Below are positions 1 to 8,945 of a DNA stretch of 64,000 bases, one piece after another. A program made the position numbers and the translations under genes. This stretch comes from Microbacteriaceae bacterium. Lineage in GTDB: Bacteria; Actinomycetota; Actinomycetes; Actinomycetales; Microbacteriaceae. Within the stretch, counting starts at the first letter, position 1, and every line of letters begins with the position of its first letter. The DNA lies in assembly GCA_025464995.1 (NCBI GenBank), contig JAODMO010000055.1, positions 62,001-126,000 on the forward strand, written 5' to 3'. The notes beneath the pieces are model-generated. The model did not search any database. It had not been told where the DNA came from and saw only the letters and a list, made by a program, of their open reading frames with translations.

Positions 1-94
1 CGCCACTCGGGGCTTGACACCGCCCGCACAGCTTTGGTGAGCGAGAATGGTTGCTGCTCCTCGTACGGGGGACTCACAAGAGAAGGGTGCGGAA

Positions 95-1069
95 TTGCGC
101 ACAGCACTGTCACTCGTCGTCGTCCTCGGTCTCGTCGGGTCGCTCGCGGCCTGCTCCAGCGCGGCGAGCGAGTCGAGCTCCGAATGCACGCCGACCAAGG
201 CGGGATCGGCCTCGAAGAGCGTCAAGGTCACCGGCGACTTCGGCTCAAAGCCCACGGTGAAGATCGACGATCCACTCACCGCGAAGACCACCCAGCGCTC
301 CGTCGTCATCGTCGGTGACGGCACCCTCGCCAAGTCGGGCTACGACATAACCGCCGAGTTCTCCGTCTACAACGGCAGCACCGGCAAGCTCATCGACGCC
401 ACCGACTACGCCAAGGCGCCCGTCGCGTGGACGCTCGACAAGAACCTCATCGCCGGATTCACGAAGACGCTCGAGTGCGCCACCGAGGGAAGCCGCGTCG
501 TCGGTGTCATCGCGCCGAAAGACGGCATCGCCGCGGAGGGACTCGAGTCGCTCGGTCTCACCGCCGACGACTCCCTCGTCGTCGTCGCCGACCTGGTGAC
601 GGCCGAGAAGCCGGCCAAGGTCGCGCCCGCGCTGCCCAAGGCCGACGGTGTGGACCAGCCGCTTCCCGAGGGCTTCCCGAAGGTCGGCGTCTCCCTCGCC
701 GAGGACGGCACCCCGACGCTGACCCTACCCGACACCCCGGCCCCGACCGAGCTGCAGATCGCCGTGCTGAAGAAGGGTGACGGCGCGAAGGTGGGCACCG
801 CCGCCGACGTGGTGGTGCACTACACCGGCATGAAGTGGTCGGACAAGACGGTCTTCGACGACAGCTGGTCGCGCGGCGAGCCCGCTCCGTTCAACACCTC
901 TGGCGTCATCCCCGGTTTCACCCAGGCGCTCGAGGGCCAGACCGTCGGCTCCCAGGTGCTCGTCGTGATCCCGCCGGCACTCGCCTACGGCACGGCCGCC
1001 GAGGGCAGCACGCACGAGCTTGCCGACCAGACGCTCGTCTTCATCGTCGACATTCTGGGCCTCGGCTAG
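95..1069 (+). CDS. FKBP-type peptidyl-prolyl isomerase lipoprotein
   Basis: Predicted extracytoplasmic prolyl cis-trans isomerase of 324 aa that would help fold exported proteins. From a TTG at 95, with an AGAAGG-type ribosome site just upstream, the protein opens with a short basic n-region, a hydrophobic core and a lipobox LAAC (Cys20), so it should be lipid-anchored on the outer face of the membrane. The C-terminal part, from about residue 225, is a canonical FKBP domain ([36 protein letters not shown]). Residues about 45-185 look like a second, degenerate FKBP-like domain. An ATG at 47 is in frame but would put 16 polar residues ahead of the signal peptide. The family call is secure; the start is likely but not certain. 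Confidence 0.9.
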   Translation: MRTALSLVVVLGLVGSLAACSSAASESSSECTPTKAGSASKSVKVTGDFGSKPTVKIDDPLTAKTTQRSVVIVGDGTLAKSGYDITAEFSVYNGSTGKLIDATDYAKAPVAWTLDKNLIAGFTKTLECATEGSRVVGVIAPKDGIAAEGLESLGLTADDSLVVVADLVTAEKPAKVAPALPKADGVDQPLPEGFPKVGVSLAEDGTPTLTLPDTPAPTELQIAVLKKGDGAKVGTAADVVVHYTGMKWSDKTVFDDSWSRGEPAPFNTSGVIPGFTQALEGQTVGSQVLVVIPPALAYGTAAEGSTHELADQTLVFIVDILGLG

Positions 1070-1097
1070 CACGTCGTCGCCCGACGGACCCCGGGAC

Positions 1098-1103
1098 TAG
1101 GTT
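1098..1103 (+). promoter_or_regulatory. -10 box TAGGTT of dxr (short or no leader)
   Basis: TAGGTT ends 7 nt before the dxr ATG, so transcription would begin at or next to the start codon. No ribosome site lies in front of that ATG. Confidence 0.5.
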
Positions 1104-1110
1104 GGACGGT

Positions 1111-2196
1111 ATGCGTCGAGTCATAGTTTTGGGGTCCACCGGTTCGATCGGGGTGCAGGCCCTCGAGGTCATCGCCGAGAATCCCGAGCAGTTCCAGCTC
1201 GTCGGTCTCGGAGCCGGCAGCAACGGCGAGAAGCTCGCGGAGCAGGCGCGCGCCTTCGGTGTCGAGCACACCTCCCTCGGGGCGGATGCCGCGTGTGATC
1301 TCGTGCGCGGAGTGCCGGCCGACGTCGTACTCAACGGAATCACCGGCTCCGTGGGCCTCGGCCCCACCCTCGCCGCGCTCGAGACCGGTGCGACCCTTGC
1401 GCTCGCCAACAAGGAGTCGCTTATCGTCGGCGGCAGCCTCGTCAAGGAGCTCGCGGCGCCCGGACAACTCGTGCCCGTCGACTCCGAGCACTCGGCGATC
1501 GCCCAAGCGCTGCGGTCGGGCACCGCGGCCGAGGTGCGTCGGCTGGTCGTCACCGCGTCCGGCGGGCCGTTCCGCGGCCGATCGCGCGAGTCGCTCGCCG
1601 AGGTGACGCCCCGCGAGGCCCTCGCGCATCCGACCTGGGACATGGGTCTCGTCATCACCACGAACTCCGCGACCCTCGTCAACAAGGGGCTCGAGGTGAT
1701 CGAGGCGCACCTGCTGTTCGACGTGCCGTACGACGCCATCGAGGTCACCGTGCACCCGCAGTCGATCGTGCACTCCATGGTCGAGTTCATCGACGGTTCG
1801 ACGATCGCGCAGGCCAGCCCGCCGAACATGAAGCTGCCCATCTCGCTCGGCCTCGACTGGCCGCGTCGCATCGCGGGCGCGGGGGCTCCTCTCGATTGGA
1901 CCACGGCGAGCACCTGGACGTTCGAGCCCCTCGACGACGAGGTCTTCCCCGCCGTGGAGCTCGCGAAGACCGTCGGGCGCCTCGGGGCCACCTTCCCGGC
2001 CGTGTTCAACGCCGCGAACGAGCAGGCCGTGCTCGCCTTCCACGCCGGGCGCATCGGCTTCCTCGACATTGTCGACACCGTCACGCGCGTCGTGGAGTCG
2101 CACGAGGCAGGGGAGCGATCGCTCGAGGGCGTCTACGAGGCCGAACGCTGGGCGCGGGAACGTGCCGACGTGCTGCTCGCCGCACACCACCACTAG
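1111..2196 (+). CDS. dxr: 1-deoxy-D-xylulose 5-phosphate reductoisomerase
   Basis: Second step of the MEP isoprenoid pathway: DXP to 2-C-methyl-D-erythritol 4-phosphate, using NADPH and a divalent metal, in the cytoplasm. The 361 aa show the N-terminal Rossmann motif [11 protein letters not shown], the NKESLIVGG segment, the substrate/metal region with SEHSAI, and [13 protein letters not shown] in the catalytic core. At 361 aa it is slightly short for the family (about 385-400). An in-frame ORF extends upstream to 835, but that part is antisense-like shadow over the FKBP gene; the ATG at 1111 matches the conserved N-terminus and sits right behind a -10 box. It shares the cluster with ispG, another MEP gene. 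Confidence 0.97.
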   Translation: MRRVIVLGSTGSIGVQALEVIAENPEQFQLVGLGAGSNGEKLAEQARAFGVEHTSLGADAACDLVRGVPADVVLNGITGSVGLGPTLAALETGATLALANKESLIVGGSLVKELAAPGQLVPVDSEHSAIAQALRSGTAAEVRRLVVTASGGPFRGRSRESLAEVTPREALAHPTWDMGLVITTNSATLVNKGLEVIEAHLLFDVPYDAIEVTVHPQSIVHSMVEFIDGSTIAQASPPNMKLPISLGLDWPRRIAGAGAPLDWTTASTWTFEPLDDEVFPAVELAKTVGRLGATFPAVFNAANEQAVLAFHAGRIGFLDIVDTVTRVVESHEAGERSLEGVYEAERWARERADVLLAAHHH

Positions 2197-2236
2197 CGCC
2201 CAGCGAGTGCACAGCGCACGCACGCTTTGCCGCCGC

Positions 2237-2242
2237 TACTCT
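2237..2242 (+). promoter_or_regulatory. -10 box TACTCT of rip1
   Basis: TACTCT is followed by 6 nt and then the GTG start, consistent with a leaderless transcript. Confidence 0.5.
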
Positions 2243-2248
2243 TAGCCA

Positions 2249-3577
2249 GTGGAAAACGTGCTGCTCTATGTGCTGGGCATTCTCATCGTCGTCGTCGGCC
2301 TCGCCGTCTCGATCGGCCTCCACGAGATCGGGCACCTGATTCCCGCGAAGCTCTTCGGGGTGCGGGTCGGCCAGTACATGATCGGCTTCGGCCCCACCCT
2401 CTGGTCGCGCAAGTTCGGCGAGACAGAGTACGGGTTCAAGGCCATCCCGATGGGCGGCTACATCTCGATGGCCGGCATGTACCCGCCGGCCAAGGGAGAG
2501 TCCGCGTCCCGCGCCTCGAGCACCGGATTCTTTCAGACCCTCGTCCAAGACGCCCGCACCGCGAGCGCCGATGGGATCGAGCCGGGCCACGAGGAGCGTG
2601 TCTTCTACAAGCTCTCCGTCTGGAAGCGCATCGTCATCATGCTCGGCGGTCCGACGATGAACCTGATCATCGGCATCGTGCTCTACGCCATCCTGCTCTG
2701 CGGGTTCGGCGCCACCCAGTTCTCGACGACGCTCGGCCAGGTGGATGCGTGCGTAGTTCCCGCCGCGAGCCAGACGCAGGAGTGCACGGATGACGCGGCC
2801 GAAGCCCCTGGGGCGGCGGCGGGCCTGCGCCCGGGCGACCGTCTCGAGAGCATCGACGGCACGGCGATCACCTCCTGGACCCAGGCGACGGAGATCATCC
2901 GCGCCTCCCCGGGTGAGCCCCTCGACGTCGTCGTCGAACGGGATGGCGCGACCACGACGATCACGGCGACCCCGCTCCTCACCGAGCGCTACGTCTACGG
3001 CGAAGACAACGCCGTGCTGAAAGACTCCGACGGAGACCCCGTGACGCGCGAGGTCGGCTTCCTCGGCATCGGCCCGGCCACCGAGACGGTGCAGCAGCCC
3101 GCGACCGCCGTGCTCCCCGCGGTCGGCGACAACGTCGTTCGCGTCGGAACAATGATCCTGAACCTGCCCGACCGGCTCGTCGGCGTCGTCAACGCCGCGT
3201 TCGGGCCGGCGGAGCGCGACGTCAACGGCCCGATCAGCGTCGTTGGCGTGGGTCGTCTGGCGGGTGAGATCTCCAGCCTCGACACCATCCCCGTCGTCGA
3301 CAAGGCCGCGAGCCTCATCGGGCTGCTCGCATCCCTCAACATCGCACTCTTCGTGTTCAACCTCGTGCCGCTCATGCCGCTCGACGGCGGCCACGTCGCG
3401 GGTGCGCTGTGGGAGGGCGTCCGTCGCTTCTTCGCTAAAATCCTCCGTCGCCCCGATCCGGGACCGGTCGACATCGCGAAGCTCGTGCCCCTCACGCTCG
3501 TCGTGGTCGTGCTGCTCGGCAGCATGAGCGCGCTCCTCGTGTACGCCGACCTCGTCAAGCCGATCAGCATCCTCTAG
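2249..3577 (+). CDS. rip1: Site-2 intramembrane metalloprotease (RseP/Rip1 type, M50)
   Basis: Membrane zinc protease that cleaves transmembrane anchors, classically anti-sigma factors, in regulated intramembrane proteolysis. The 442-aa product has the zinc motif HEIGH at residues 25-29 in the first transmembrane helix, a PDZ domain around residues 170-240 (GLRPGDRLESIDGTAI), and the third metal-ligand motif LDGGH in a late helix (NLVPLMPLDGGHVAGALW), followed by two more hydrophobic segments. The GTG start comes directly after a -10 box. The placement between dxr and ispG is the usual actinobacterial arrangement. No anti-sigma substrate is encoded nearby, so the target is unknown. Confidence 0.93.
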   Translation: MENVLLYVLGILIVVVGLAVSIGLHEIGHLIPAKLFGVRVGQYMIGFGPTLWSRKFGETEYGFKAIPMGGYISMAGMYPPAKGESASRASSTGFFQTLVQDARTASADGIEPGHEERVFYKLSVWKRIVIMLGGPTMNLIIGIVLYAILLCGFGATQFSTTLGQVDACVVPAASQTQECTDDAAEAPGAAAGLRPGDRLESIDGTAITSWTQATEIIRASPGEPLDVVVERDGATTTITATPLLTERYVYGEDNAVLKDSDGDPVTREVGFLGIGPATETVQQPATAVLPAVGDNVVRVGTMILNLPDRLVGVVNAAFGPAERDVNGPISVVGVGRLAGEISSLDTIPVVDKAASLIGLLASLNIALFVFNLVPLMPLDGGHVAGALWEGVRRFFAKILRRPDPGPVDIAKLVPLTLVVVVLLGSMSALLVYADLVKPISIL

Positions 3578-3630
3578 CCCCGTCGCCCCTCCGGCGCCGG
3601 CGATCCCAGCGGACCCGGCGCACCCGAACG

Positions 3631-3636
3631 TAGAAT
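3631..3636 (+). promoter_or_regulatory. -10 box TAGAAT of ispG
   Basis: TAGAAT ends 7 nt before the ispG GTG, with no ribosome site between: predicted leaderless or near-leaderless start. Confidence 0.5.
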
Positions 3637-3643
3637 CGATACC

Positions 3644-4792
3644 GTGCCTGCCATCAATCTCGGTCTCCCGAAAGCCCCCAACGTCTTGACCCCGCGCCGC
3701 AAGACGCGCCAGATCTCGGTCGGGAAGGTCGGCGTCGGCAGCGAGTCGCAGGTGAGCGTGCAGTCGATGACGACGACGCAGACCACCAACATCAACGCCA
3801 CGCTGCAGCAGATTGCCGAGTTGACGGCCACCGGCTGCGACATCGTGCGCGTCGCGGTTCCCCACCAGGACGACGCCGACGTGCTGCACATCATCGCAGC
3901 GAAGAGCCAACTGCCGGTCATCGCCGACATTCACTTCCAGCCGCGCTACGTGTACACGGCGATCGACGCAGGCGTCGGCGCTGTGCGCGTCAACCCGGGC
4001 AACATCCGAAAGTTCGACGACCAGGTGGGCAAGATCGCCGCCGCGGCGAAGGCGGCAGGGGTATCGATCCGCATCGGCGTCAACGCGGGATCGCTCGAGC
4101 CCAGCCTGCTGCAGAAGTACGGCAAGGCCACGCCGGAGGCGCTCGTCGAGAGCGCCGTCTGGGAGGCCAGCCTGTTCGAGGAGCACGACTTCCACGACTT
4201 CAAGATCTCCGTCAAGCTCAACGACCCCGTCACGATGGTCAAGGCGTACCGCCTGCTGGCCGAGCGCGGCGACTGGCCCCTGCACCTGGGCGTCACCGAG
4301 GCCGGGCCGGAGTTCCAGGGCACGATCAAGAGTGCGACCGCGTTCGGCATCCTGCTCGGCGAGGGCATCGGCGACACCATCCGTGTATCGCTCTCTGCGC
4401 CTCCCGCTCAGGAGGTCAAGGTCGGCCTGCAGATACTCCAGTCGCTCGGACTGCGTGAGCGCAAGCTCGAGATCGTGTCGTGCCCCAGCTGCGGCCGCGC
4501 GCAAGTCGACGTCTACAAGCTCGCCAACGACGTGACCGAGGGCCTCGAGAAGATGACCGTTCCGTTGCGCGTCGCGGTCATGGGCTGCGTCGTCAACGGT
4601 CCGGGCGAGGCGCGCGAGGCCGATCTCGGCGTCGCGAGCGGCAACGGACGCGGCCAGATCTTCGTCAAGGGCGAGGTCATCAAGACCGTGCCCGAGGCCG
4701 ACATCGTGCAGACGCTCATCGAGGAGGCCAACCGCCTCGCCGCGGAGATGCCGCCCGGGGCGACCGGCGCCCCGGTGGTCGTCACCGTCTAG
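3644..4792 (+). CDS. ispG: 4-hydroxy-3-methylbut-2-en-1-yl diphosphate synthase (flavodoxin/ferredoxin)
   Basis: Penultimate step of the MEP pathway: reductive ring opening of MEcPP to HMBPP by a [4Fe-4S] enzyme in the cytoplasm. The 382-aa sequence matches the standard bacterial form: an N-terminal TIM barrel ([24 protein letters not shown]) and a C-terminal iron-sulfur domain with cluster cysteines in [11 protein letters not shown] and [12 protein letters not shown]. It has its own -10 box and probably forms a separate unit from rip1. The stop codon overlaps the end of a possible opposing small ORF. Confidence 0.97.
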   Translation: MPAINLGLPKAPNVLTPRRKTRQISVGKVGVGSESQVSVQSMTTTQTTNINATLQQIAELTATGCDIVRVAVPHQDDADVLHIIAAKSQLPVIADIHFQPRYVYTAIDAGVGAVRVNPGNIRKFDDQVGKIAAAAKAAGVSIRIGVNAGSLEPSLLQKYGKATPEALVESAVWEASLFEEHDFHDFKISVKLNDPVTMVKAYRLLAERGDWPLHLGVTEAGPEFQGTIKSATAFGILLGEGIGDTIRVSLSAPPAQEVKVGLQILQSLGLRERKLEIVSCPSCGRAQVDVYKLANDVTEGLEKMTVPLRVAVMGCVVNGPGEAREADLGVASGNGRGQIFVKGEVIKTVPEADIVQTLIEEANRLAAEMPPGATGAPVVVTV

Positions 4793-4971
4793 CGGGTTCT
4801 CGCTCGCGAGCCTCCCGGCAGCACGGCGCGGACGTCGTCAGGGCCGACCGCGAGCGCGCGAGGTGGATTCGCCGCCTCGGGCTTCTGGTGCACCACGTCG
4901 CGCGAGTCCGCGTCGACGGCGTCATCTGCCTCGGCTCGGCGATTCTGCTCGCCCGCGGCGCCCCCCGGCAC
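4789..4971 (-). CDS. Possible small hypothetical protein
   Basis: A 60-codon GTG-started frame runs downstream of, and on the same strand as, the serine hydrolase gene, 61 nt after it, and converges on ispG with overlapping stop codons. Third codon positions are mostly G or C, as in neighbouring genes, and the peptide is charged and partly helical with no membrane segment or known motif. The GTG is preceded only by a weak AGGGCGAG. This may be a real small gene, a remnant of a larger one, or chance in GC-rich DNA. Confidence 0.2.
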   Translation of the reverse strand: MPGGAAGEQNRRAEADDAVDADSRDVVHQKPEAANPPRALAVGPDDVRAVLPGGSRARTR

Positions 4972-5032
4972 TGCTCGCCCTGGTATCCGCGACCGTCATC
5001 GCGGTGATGCACCGCTCGAGGGTCGGCAGCTC

Positions 5033-6535
5033 TCAGCCCGCGCCGACGGGCCGGTAGTGCCTGTTGACCGGGGAGAGGGTCGTGAGCGGAGCGCGCACGG
5101 CGATGTCGAGCCGCTGGATCATCGGGGGAGTCGTCGGGGTCAGCTCCATGCGGCACTCGAGTTCGCCGTCGACGCCGGGGATCGTCCACGCGAGATGAGC
5201 TGCCGACACCGCCCAGGCGAGCCGCTCGCCGAGCGGGACGGGATCGGGCAGCATCCCGCCGATGTCCGCTGCGGCCGTCGCGAGGCGTTCGTCGCGCACG
5301 TCGAGCGGCACGTCGCTCAGCAGGTTGGGGCTGAACAACGGCGCCGCGTCGGCGACCGACGAGCGAGCGGCGATGGAGGCCTCGACGGCTGCCGCCGCGG
5401 CGATCGTCGCGGGCCACGGCTCGATGGCGCGAGCGGGCTCGTCGAGGCGCTCGAGCACGGCCCGCAGCATCCCGGTCGCGGCGATGCCGGGTCGCACGCC
5501 GTTGGTGTTGGAGAACACGACGACACCGACACCCGATTCGGCGTGCCAGCGCATGTTCGACGAGAAACCGGGCAGGCCGCCGGAGTGCTGCACGATGGTT
5601 CCGAAGCGCACGTCGTGCTCCACCATGAGGCCGAGTCCGTAGCCGAGACCCTCGACAGTCTGCTCCGCCGGGCGGTCTGCGGGGGAGGGCATCGCGGTGT
5701 GGATGCGCTGCATGAGCCTGCGAGACGCACGGCTGAGCACGGTGTCGTCGCCGTTCGCCGGGTCGAAGGCGCTCGAGAGCCACGCGCTCCAGCGCGCGAT
5801 GTCGGGGATGGTGCTGAACATGCTCGCCGCGCAGCCGCCGATCCCGGTGCCCACGAGGGGGCGGTCGAACCACGTCGCGCCCTCGTCGAACGTGCCGTAG
5901 CCGAGCGCGATGCGTTCCCGGTCGCCCTCGGGGTAGTCGTCGGCCTTGTAGCGCGTGTCGGTGAGGCTGAGCGGCTCGAGCAGCGTCGTCGTCGCGAACT
6001 CGGCGAACGACATTCCGGCGAGGTCCTCGACGATGACGCCGAGCAGCCAGAAGCCGACGTTGGAGTACTGGTAGCCGTTGCCCGGCAGGTCGGCGAAGCC
6101 GAGGCCGGCTGCGACGACCGCGAGAAACCCGTCTCGGTCGAGCGCGAGCTCGTGGTCGGCCCAGCCGTTGTCCTCCGGGAGACCCGACGAGTTGTCCATG
6201 AGCATGCGGACAGTTACGGGCAGCGGCACCCCGGCGTCGTCGATCGGATCGACGAACGCGGGCACGAGCGCCGACACCGGGTCGTCGAGCCGGAGCAGGC
6301 CCCGGTCGCGCAGCACGAGCACCGTGGCGATGAGGAAGCTCTTCGACATGGACGCAATGCGGTAGACGGTGTCGAGAGCCGGGGCCCTGCCGTCGCGTCG
6401 GAACTCACCGATGCCGTGCTGGAAGACCACGCCGTGGCGGTCGAACACTCCGTAGTCGATCGACGGCGCCACGACCGTCGCGTCGTCGAACCAGTGCTCG
6501 AGCGTCGTGGCGAGGTCGGCGGGAAGTGCGGTCAC
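5033..6535 (-). CDS. Serine hydrolase, class C beta-lactamase / penicillin-binding protein family
   Basis: Predicted serine-dependent hydrolase or esterase of the beta-lactamase superfamily, 500 aa. The active-site SxxK motif is S62-M-S-K65, followed by YSN in YQYSNVGFWLLG and HSGG in IVQHSGGLPGFSS, which stands in for the KTG motif. No signal peptide is visible, so it looks cytoplasmic; such proteins are often esterases or peptidases rather than true beta-lactamases. The GTG at 6535 is chosen because GAGGAG lies 6 nt upstream; a longer frame starts at 6589 without such a site. The C-terminal 150 residues match no domain I recognise. It is divergent from the exporter gene. Substrate unknown. 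Confidence 0.85.
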   Translation of the reverse strand: MTALPADLATTLEHWFDDATVVAPSIDYGVFDRHGVVFQHGIGEFRRDGRAPALDTVYRIASMSKSFLIATVLVLRDRGLLRLDDPVSALVPAFVDPIDDAGVPLPVTVRMLMDNSSGLPEDNGWADHELALDRDGFLAVVAAGLGFADLPGNGYQYSNVGFWLLGVIVEDLAGMSFAEFATTTLLEPLSLTDTRYKADDYPEGDRERIALGYGTFDEGATWFDRPLVGTGIGGCAASMFSTIPDIARWSAWLSSAFDPANGDDTVLSRASRRLMQRIHTAMPSPADRPAEQTVEGLGYGLGLMVEHDVRFGTIVQHSGGLPGFSSNMRWHAESGVGVVVFSNTNGVRPGIAATGMLRAVLERLDEPARAIEPWPATIAAAAAVEASIAARSSVADAAPLFSPNLLSDVPLDVRDERLATAAADIGGMLPDPVPLGERLAWAVSAAHLAWTIPGVDGELECRMELTPTTPPMIQRLDIAVRAPLTTLSPVNRHYRPVGAG

Positions 6536-6598
6536 GGAAGACTCCTCAGATCGGGGTGGCGGTCCGTCCAGCCTTGCACGAGGGCCCACCGGCGGCTA

Positions 6599-6642
6599 GT
6601 TGACGAAAGTCAACCATTGTCATATAGTTGACCGTTGTCAAT
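6599..6642 (+). promoter_or_regulatory. Exporter promoter with two overlapping MarR-type operators
   Basis: A near-consensus promoter is visible: -35 TTGACG at 6600-6605, 17-bp spacer, -10 TATAGT at 6623-6628. Two inverted repeats cover it: GTTGAC-gaaa-GTCAAC at 6599-6614 (perfect) over the -35, and GTTGAC-cgtt-GTCAAT at 6627-6642 (one mismatch) over the end of the -10 and the start point. The centres are 28 bp apart. The likely binder is the MarR protein encoded after the exporter, which would repress by blocking RNA polymerase. The promoter is seen; the binder is inferred. Confidence 0.75.
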
Positions 6643-6659
6643 CACCCAGCAGGAGCCAT

Positions 6660-8369
6660 ATGCCACGCGCACCGCGCACGCCAGTAACGTCCGATGGGAC
6701 CATGTCCCAGCGTCAAATCCTCGAATCACTGTCCGGGCTGCTGCTCGGCATGTTCGTCTCCATCCTCGCCGGAACGGTCGTCAGCACCTCGCTGCCGCTC
6801 ATCATCTCCGACCTCAAGGGTGACCAGTCCGCCTACACCTGGGTGGTCACGGCCACGCTGCTCGCCACGACGGTGAGCACTCCGCTGTGGGGCAAGTTCG
6901 CCGACCTCTTCAACCGCAAGCTGCTCATCCAGCTCGCGCTCGGCATCTTCGTCCTCGGTTCCGCCCTCGCCGGGTTCTCGCAGGGCACCGACACGCTCAT
7001 CGTGTTCCGCGTGCTGCAGGGCCTCGGCGCCGGCGGTCTCGCTGCCCTCAGCCAGATCATCATGGCCGACATCATCAGCCCCCGCGACCGCGGCAAGTAC
7101 GCCGGTCTCTTCGGCGGCGTCATGGCCATCGGAACCGTGGGCGGCCCGCTTCTCGGCGGCGTCGTCACCGACACCTTCGGCTGGCGCTGGAACTTCTTCA
7201 TCGCGCTTCCGATCGCTATCGTCGCGATCATCCTGCTGCAGGTGACGCTGCACCTGCCCAAGCACCCGAAGCGCAAGGTCCACATCGACTACCTGGGCGC
7301 CGTGCTCATCGCCGGGGGCGTCTCTCTGCTTCTGATCTGGGTGAGCCAGGCCGGCACCCAGTTCGAGTGGGCTTCGACCCAGTCCTTCGTCATGGTCGCG
7401 GGCGCAGCTGTGCTCCTCGTTCTCGCTGTGATCGTCGAGTTCAAGGCGGAAGAGCCGATCATCCCGCTCTCGATGTTCAAGAATCGCACCTTCACCCTCG
7501 CCGTGGTGGCGAGCGTCTCCGTCGGTGTCGCCATGTTCGGCACCGCCGTCTTCCTTGCCCAGTACATGCAGCTCGCCCGTGGTGCCACGCCGACCCAGTC
7601 GGGTCTGCTCACCATCCCGATGATGGCCGGCCTCCTCGCCTCCTCCATCGTCTTCGGTGGCATCATCAGCCGCACCGGCAAGTGGAAGGCCATCATGGTC
7701 TCGGGTGCGGTACTGACCGTCATCGGTTCGCTGCTGCTCGGAACCCTGCACTACGACACCGACCTCGTGCTCGTAGGCGTCTACATGGCCGTGCTGGGCG
7801 CGGGCCTGGGCATGCTCATGCAGAACCTCGTGCTCGTCGTGCAGAACAGCATCGAGATCGAGAACCTCGGCGTCGCCACGAGCGCGGTGACCTTCTTCCG
7901 CAGCCTCGGCGGCACGATCGGCGTCTCGGTGCTCGGCTCCATCCTGGGAACGCTCGTCGCGTCGAGCATCAAGGACGGCATTGCCGGTCTCGGCGACGCG
8001 GACAAGCTGGCCGCCGTCAAGGCGCTCGGCAGCGGAACCATCCCGCACATCGCAGATCTCCACGGGGCGGTGCGTGCCGTCGTCGAGTCGGCCTACGGCT
8101 CCGGCGTGGGCTCGGTCTTCTTCTACAGCGCGCCGCTGACGCTCCTCACCCTCGTGATGGTGCTGCTGCTGCCGAACAAGCCCCTCGGGTCGAAGAACGC
8201 GGTGCAGCTCAAGAACGAGGTCGCGGAGGACGCGCAGGATCGCCTCATCGGGGGCAGCGCAGCGGCGGTCGGCCTCACTCCCGTCGGCGAGGTGCACCCC
8301 ACGGGTGCGATCGATCTCCCGAACCGTGACACTCTGGCCAAGAGCGGCGAGTCGGAAGCGCGTCGCTGA
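6660..8369 (+). CDS. MFS multidrug exporter, DHA2 (EmrB/QacA) family
   Basis: Proton-coupled drug exporter of the 14-helix DHA2 family, 569 aa. Visible hallmarks are the first helix with SLPLIISDLKG, motif A-like GKFADLFNRKLLIQ between helices 2 and 3, RVLQGLGAGGLAALSQ in helix 4, the antiporter motif C region GTVGGPLLGG in helix 5, and many later hydrophobic segments, with a polar cytoplasmic tail. The ATG at 6660 has AGGAG 4 nt upstream; an in-frame start at 6600 would lie inside the promoter and is rejected. The next gene, 7 nt downstream, is a MarR regulator, a common exporter-repressor pairing. The exported compound cannot be told from sequence. Confidence 0.92.
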   Translation: MPRAPRTPVTSDGTMSQRQILESLSGLLLGMFVSILAGTVVSTSLPLIISDLKGDQSAYTWVVTATLLATTVSTPLWGKFADLFNRKLLIQLALGIFVLGSALAGFSQGTDTLIVFRVLQGLGAGGLAALSQIIMADIISPRDRGKYAGLFGGVMAIGTVGGPLLGGVVTDTFGWRWNFFIALPIAIVAIILLQVTLHLPKHPKRKVHIDYLGAVLIAGGVSLLLIWVSQAGTQFEWASTQSFVMVAGAAVLLVLAVIVEFKAEEPIIPLSMFKNRTFTLAVVASVSVGVAMFGTAVFLAQYMQLARGATPTQSGLLTIPMMAGLLASSIVFGGIISRTGKWKAIMVSGAVLTVIGSLLLGTLHYDTDLVLVGVYMAVLGAGLGMLMQNLVLVVQNSIEIENLGVATSAVTFFRSLGGTIGVSVLGSILGTLVASSIKDGIAGLGDADKLAAVKALGSGTIPHIADLHGAVRAVVESAYGSGVGSVFFYSAPLTLLTLVMVLLLPNKPLGSKNAVQLKNEVAEDAQDRLIGGSAAAVGLTPVGEVHPTGAIDLPNRDTLAKSGESEARR

Positions 8370-8376
8370 TCTCCTC

Positions 8377-8880
8377 ATGAGTACTACAGCGAAGTCGGAT
8401 GCGGCGGCGGAAACGTCGCCGCATCCGGCACGTCATGAGCAGGACGCCGGCGACCACGCCAGAACCGCCGCCCTCGGCGAGGTCGAGGGACAGATGAACG
8501 AGCTCGTCGGCCACATCCGTGCCGATGCCCGTGATGCCGCGATGGCCGTCGACGCGGCGCTCCAGCCGTTCGGCCTCAAGGTGCTTCGGCTCATCGCCTT
8601 CCGCGGACCGCTGCAGTCGAGCGCCATTGCCAAGGCGCTCTTCGTCGACCGCAGCGTCATCAGCCGACAGATCACCCAGTTGTGCGAGCTCGGACTCGTC
8701 GAACTCCAGGCCGACGCCGACGACGGACGGGTGCGGATGGCGGCGGCGACTCCTCTCGCGCTGGCGAGATTGGAGAACGTGCGGGGCGGGGAGTGGACGC
8801 TCTCGTCGCGCCTCGACTCGTGGGGCGAGTCCGAGATCCGGCAGCTCACACGGCTGCTCGAGAAGCTCAACCAGCGCTGA
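8377..8880 (+). CDS. MarR-family transcriptional regulator
   Basis: Winged helix-turn-helix regulator of 167 aa, probably an autoregulating repressor of the exporter operon that lets go on binding a phenolic or toxic ligand. The core from about residue 55 onward shows the MarR pattern: a dimerisation helix, LKVLRLIAFRGPLQSSAIAK, the recognition helix region VDRSVISRQITQLCELGLVE, and a wing with DADDGRVRMAA. The ATG at 8377 starts a polar 25-residue lead before the fold; a longer frame reads back into the exporter gene. It follows the exporter by 7 nt and should be cotranscribed. The palindromes at 6599-6642 are its likely targets. Confidence 0.88.
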   Translation: MSTTAKSDAAAETSPHPARHEQDAGDHARTAALGEVEGQMNELVGHIRADARDAAMAVDAALQPFGLKVLRLIAFRGPLQSSAIAKALFVDRSVISRQITQLCELGLVELQADADDGRVRMAAATPLALARLENVRGGEWTLSSRLDSWGESEIRQLTRLLEKLNQR

Positions 8881-8933
8881 TCGGCGGGGCCCGGCGAGGG
8901 GCACCGCCGTGCGGGCTCTCCCGCCGCTGCGGC

Positions 8934-8939
8934 TAAAGT
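8934..8939 (+). promoter_or_regulatory. -10 box TAAAGT of proS
   Basis: TAAAGT is followed by exactly 6 nt and the GTG of proS; no ribosome site intervenes. Confidence 0.5.
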
Positions 8940-8945
8940 AGCCGG

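Noticed and set aside
2081-4504. 807-codon minus-strand frame across dxr, rip1 and ispG
   Set aside because: It crosses three clear plus-strand genes and has low-complexity Arg/Asp content typical of shadow frames.
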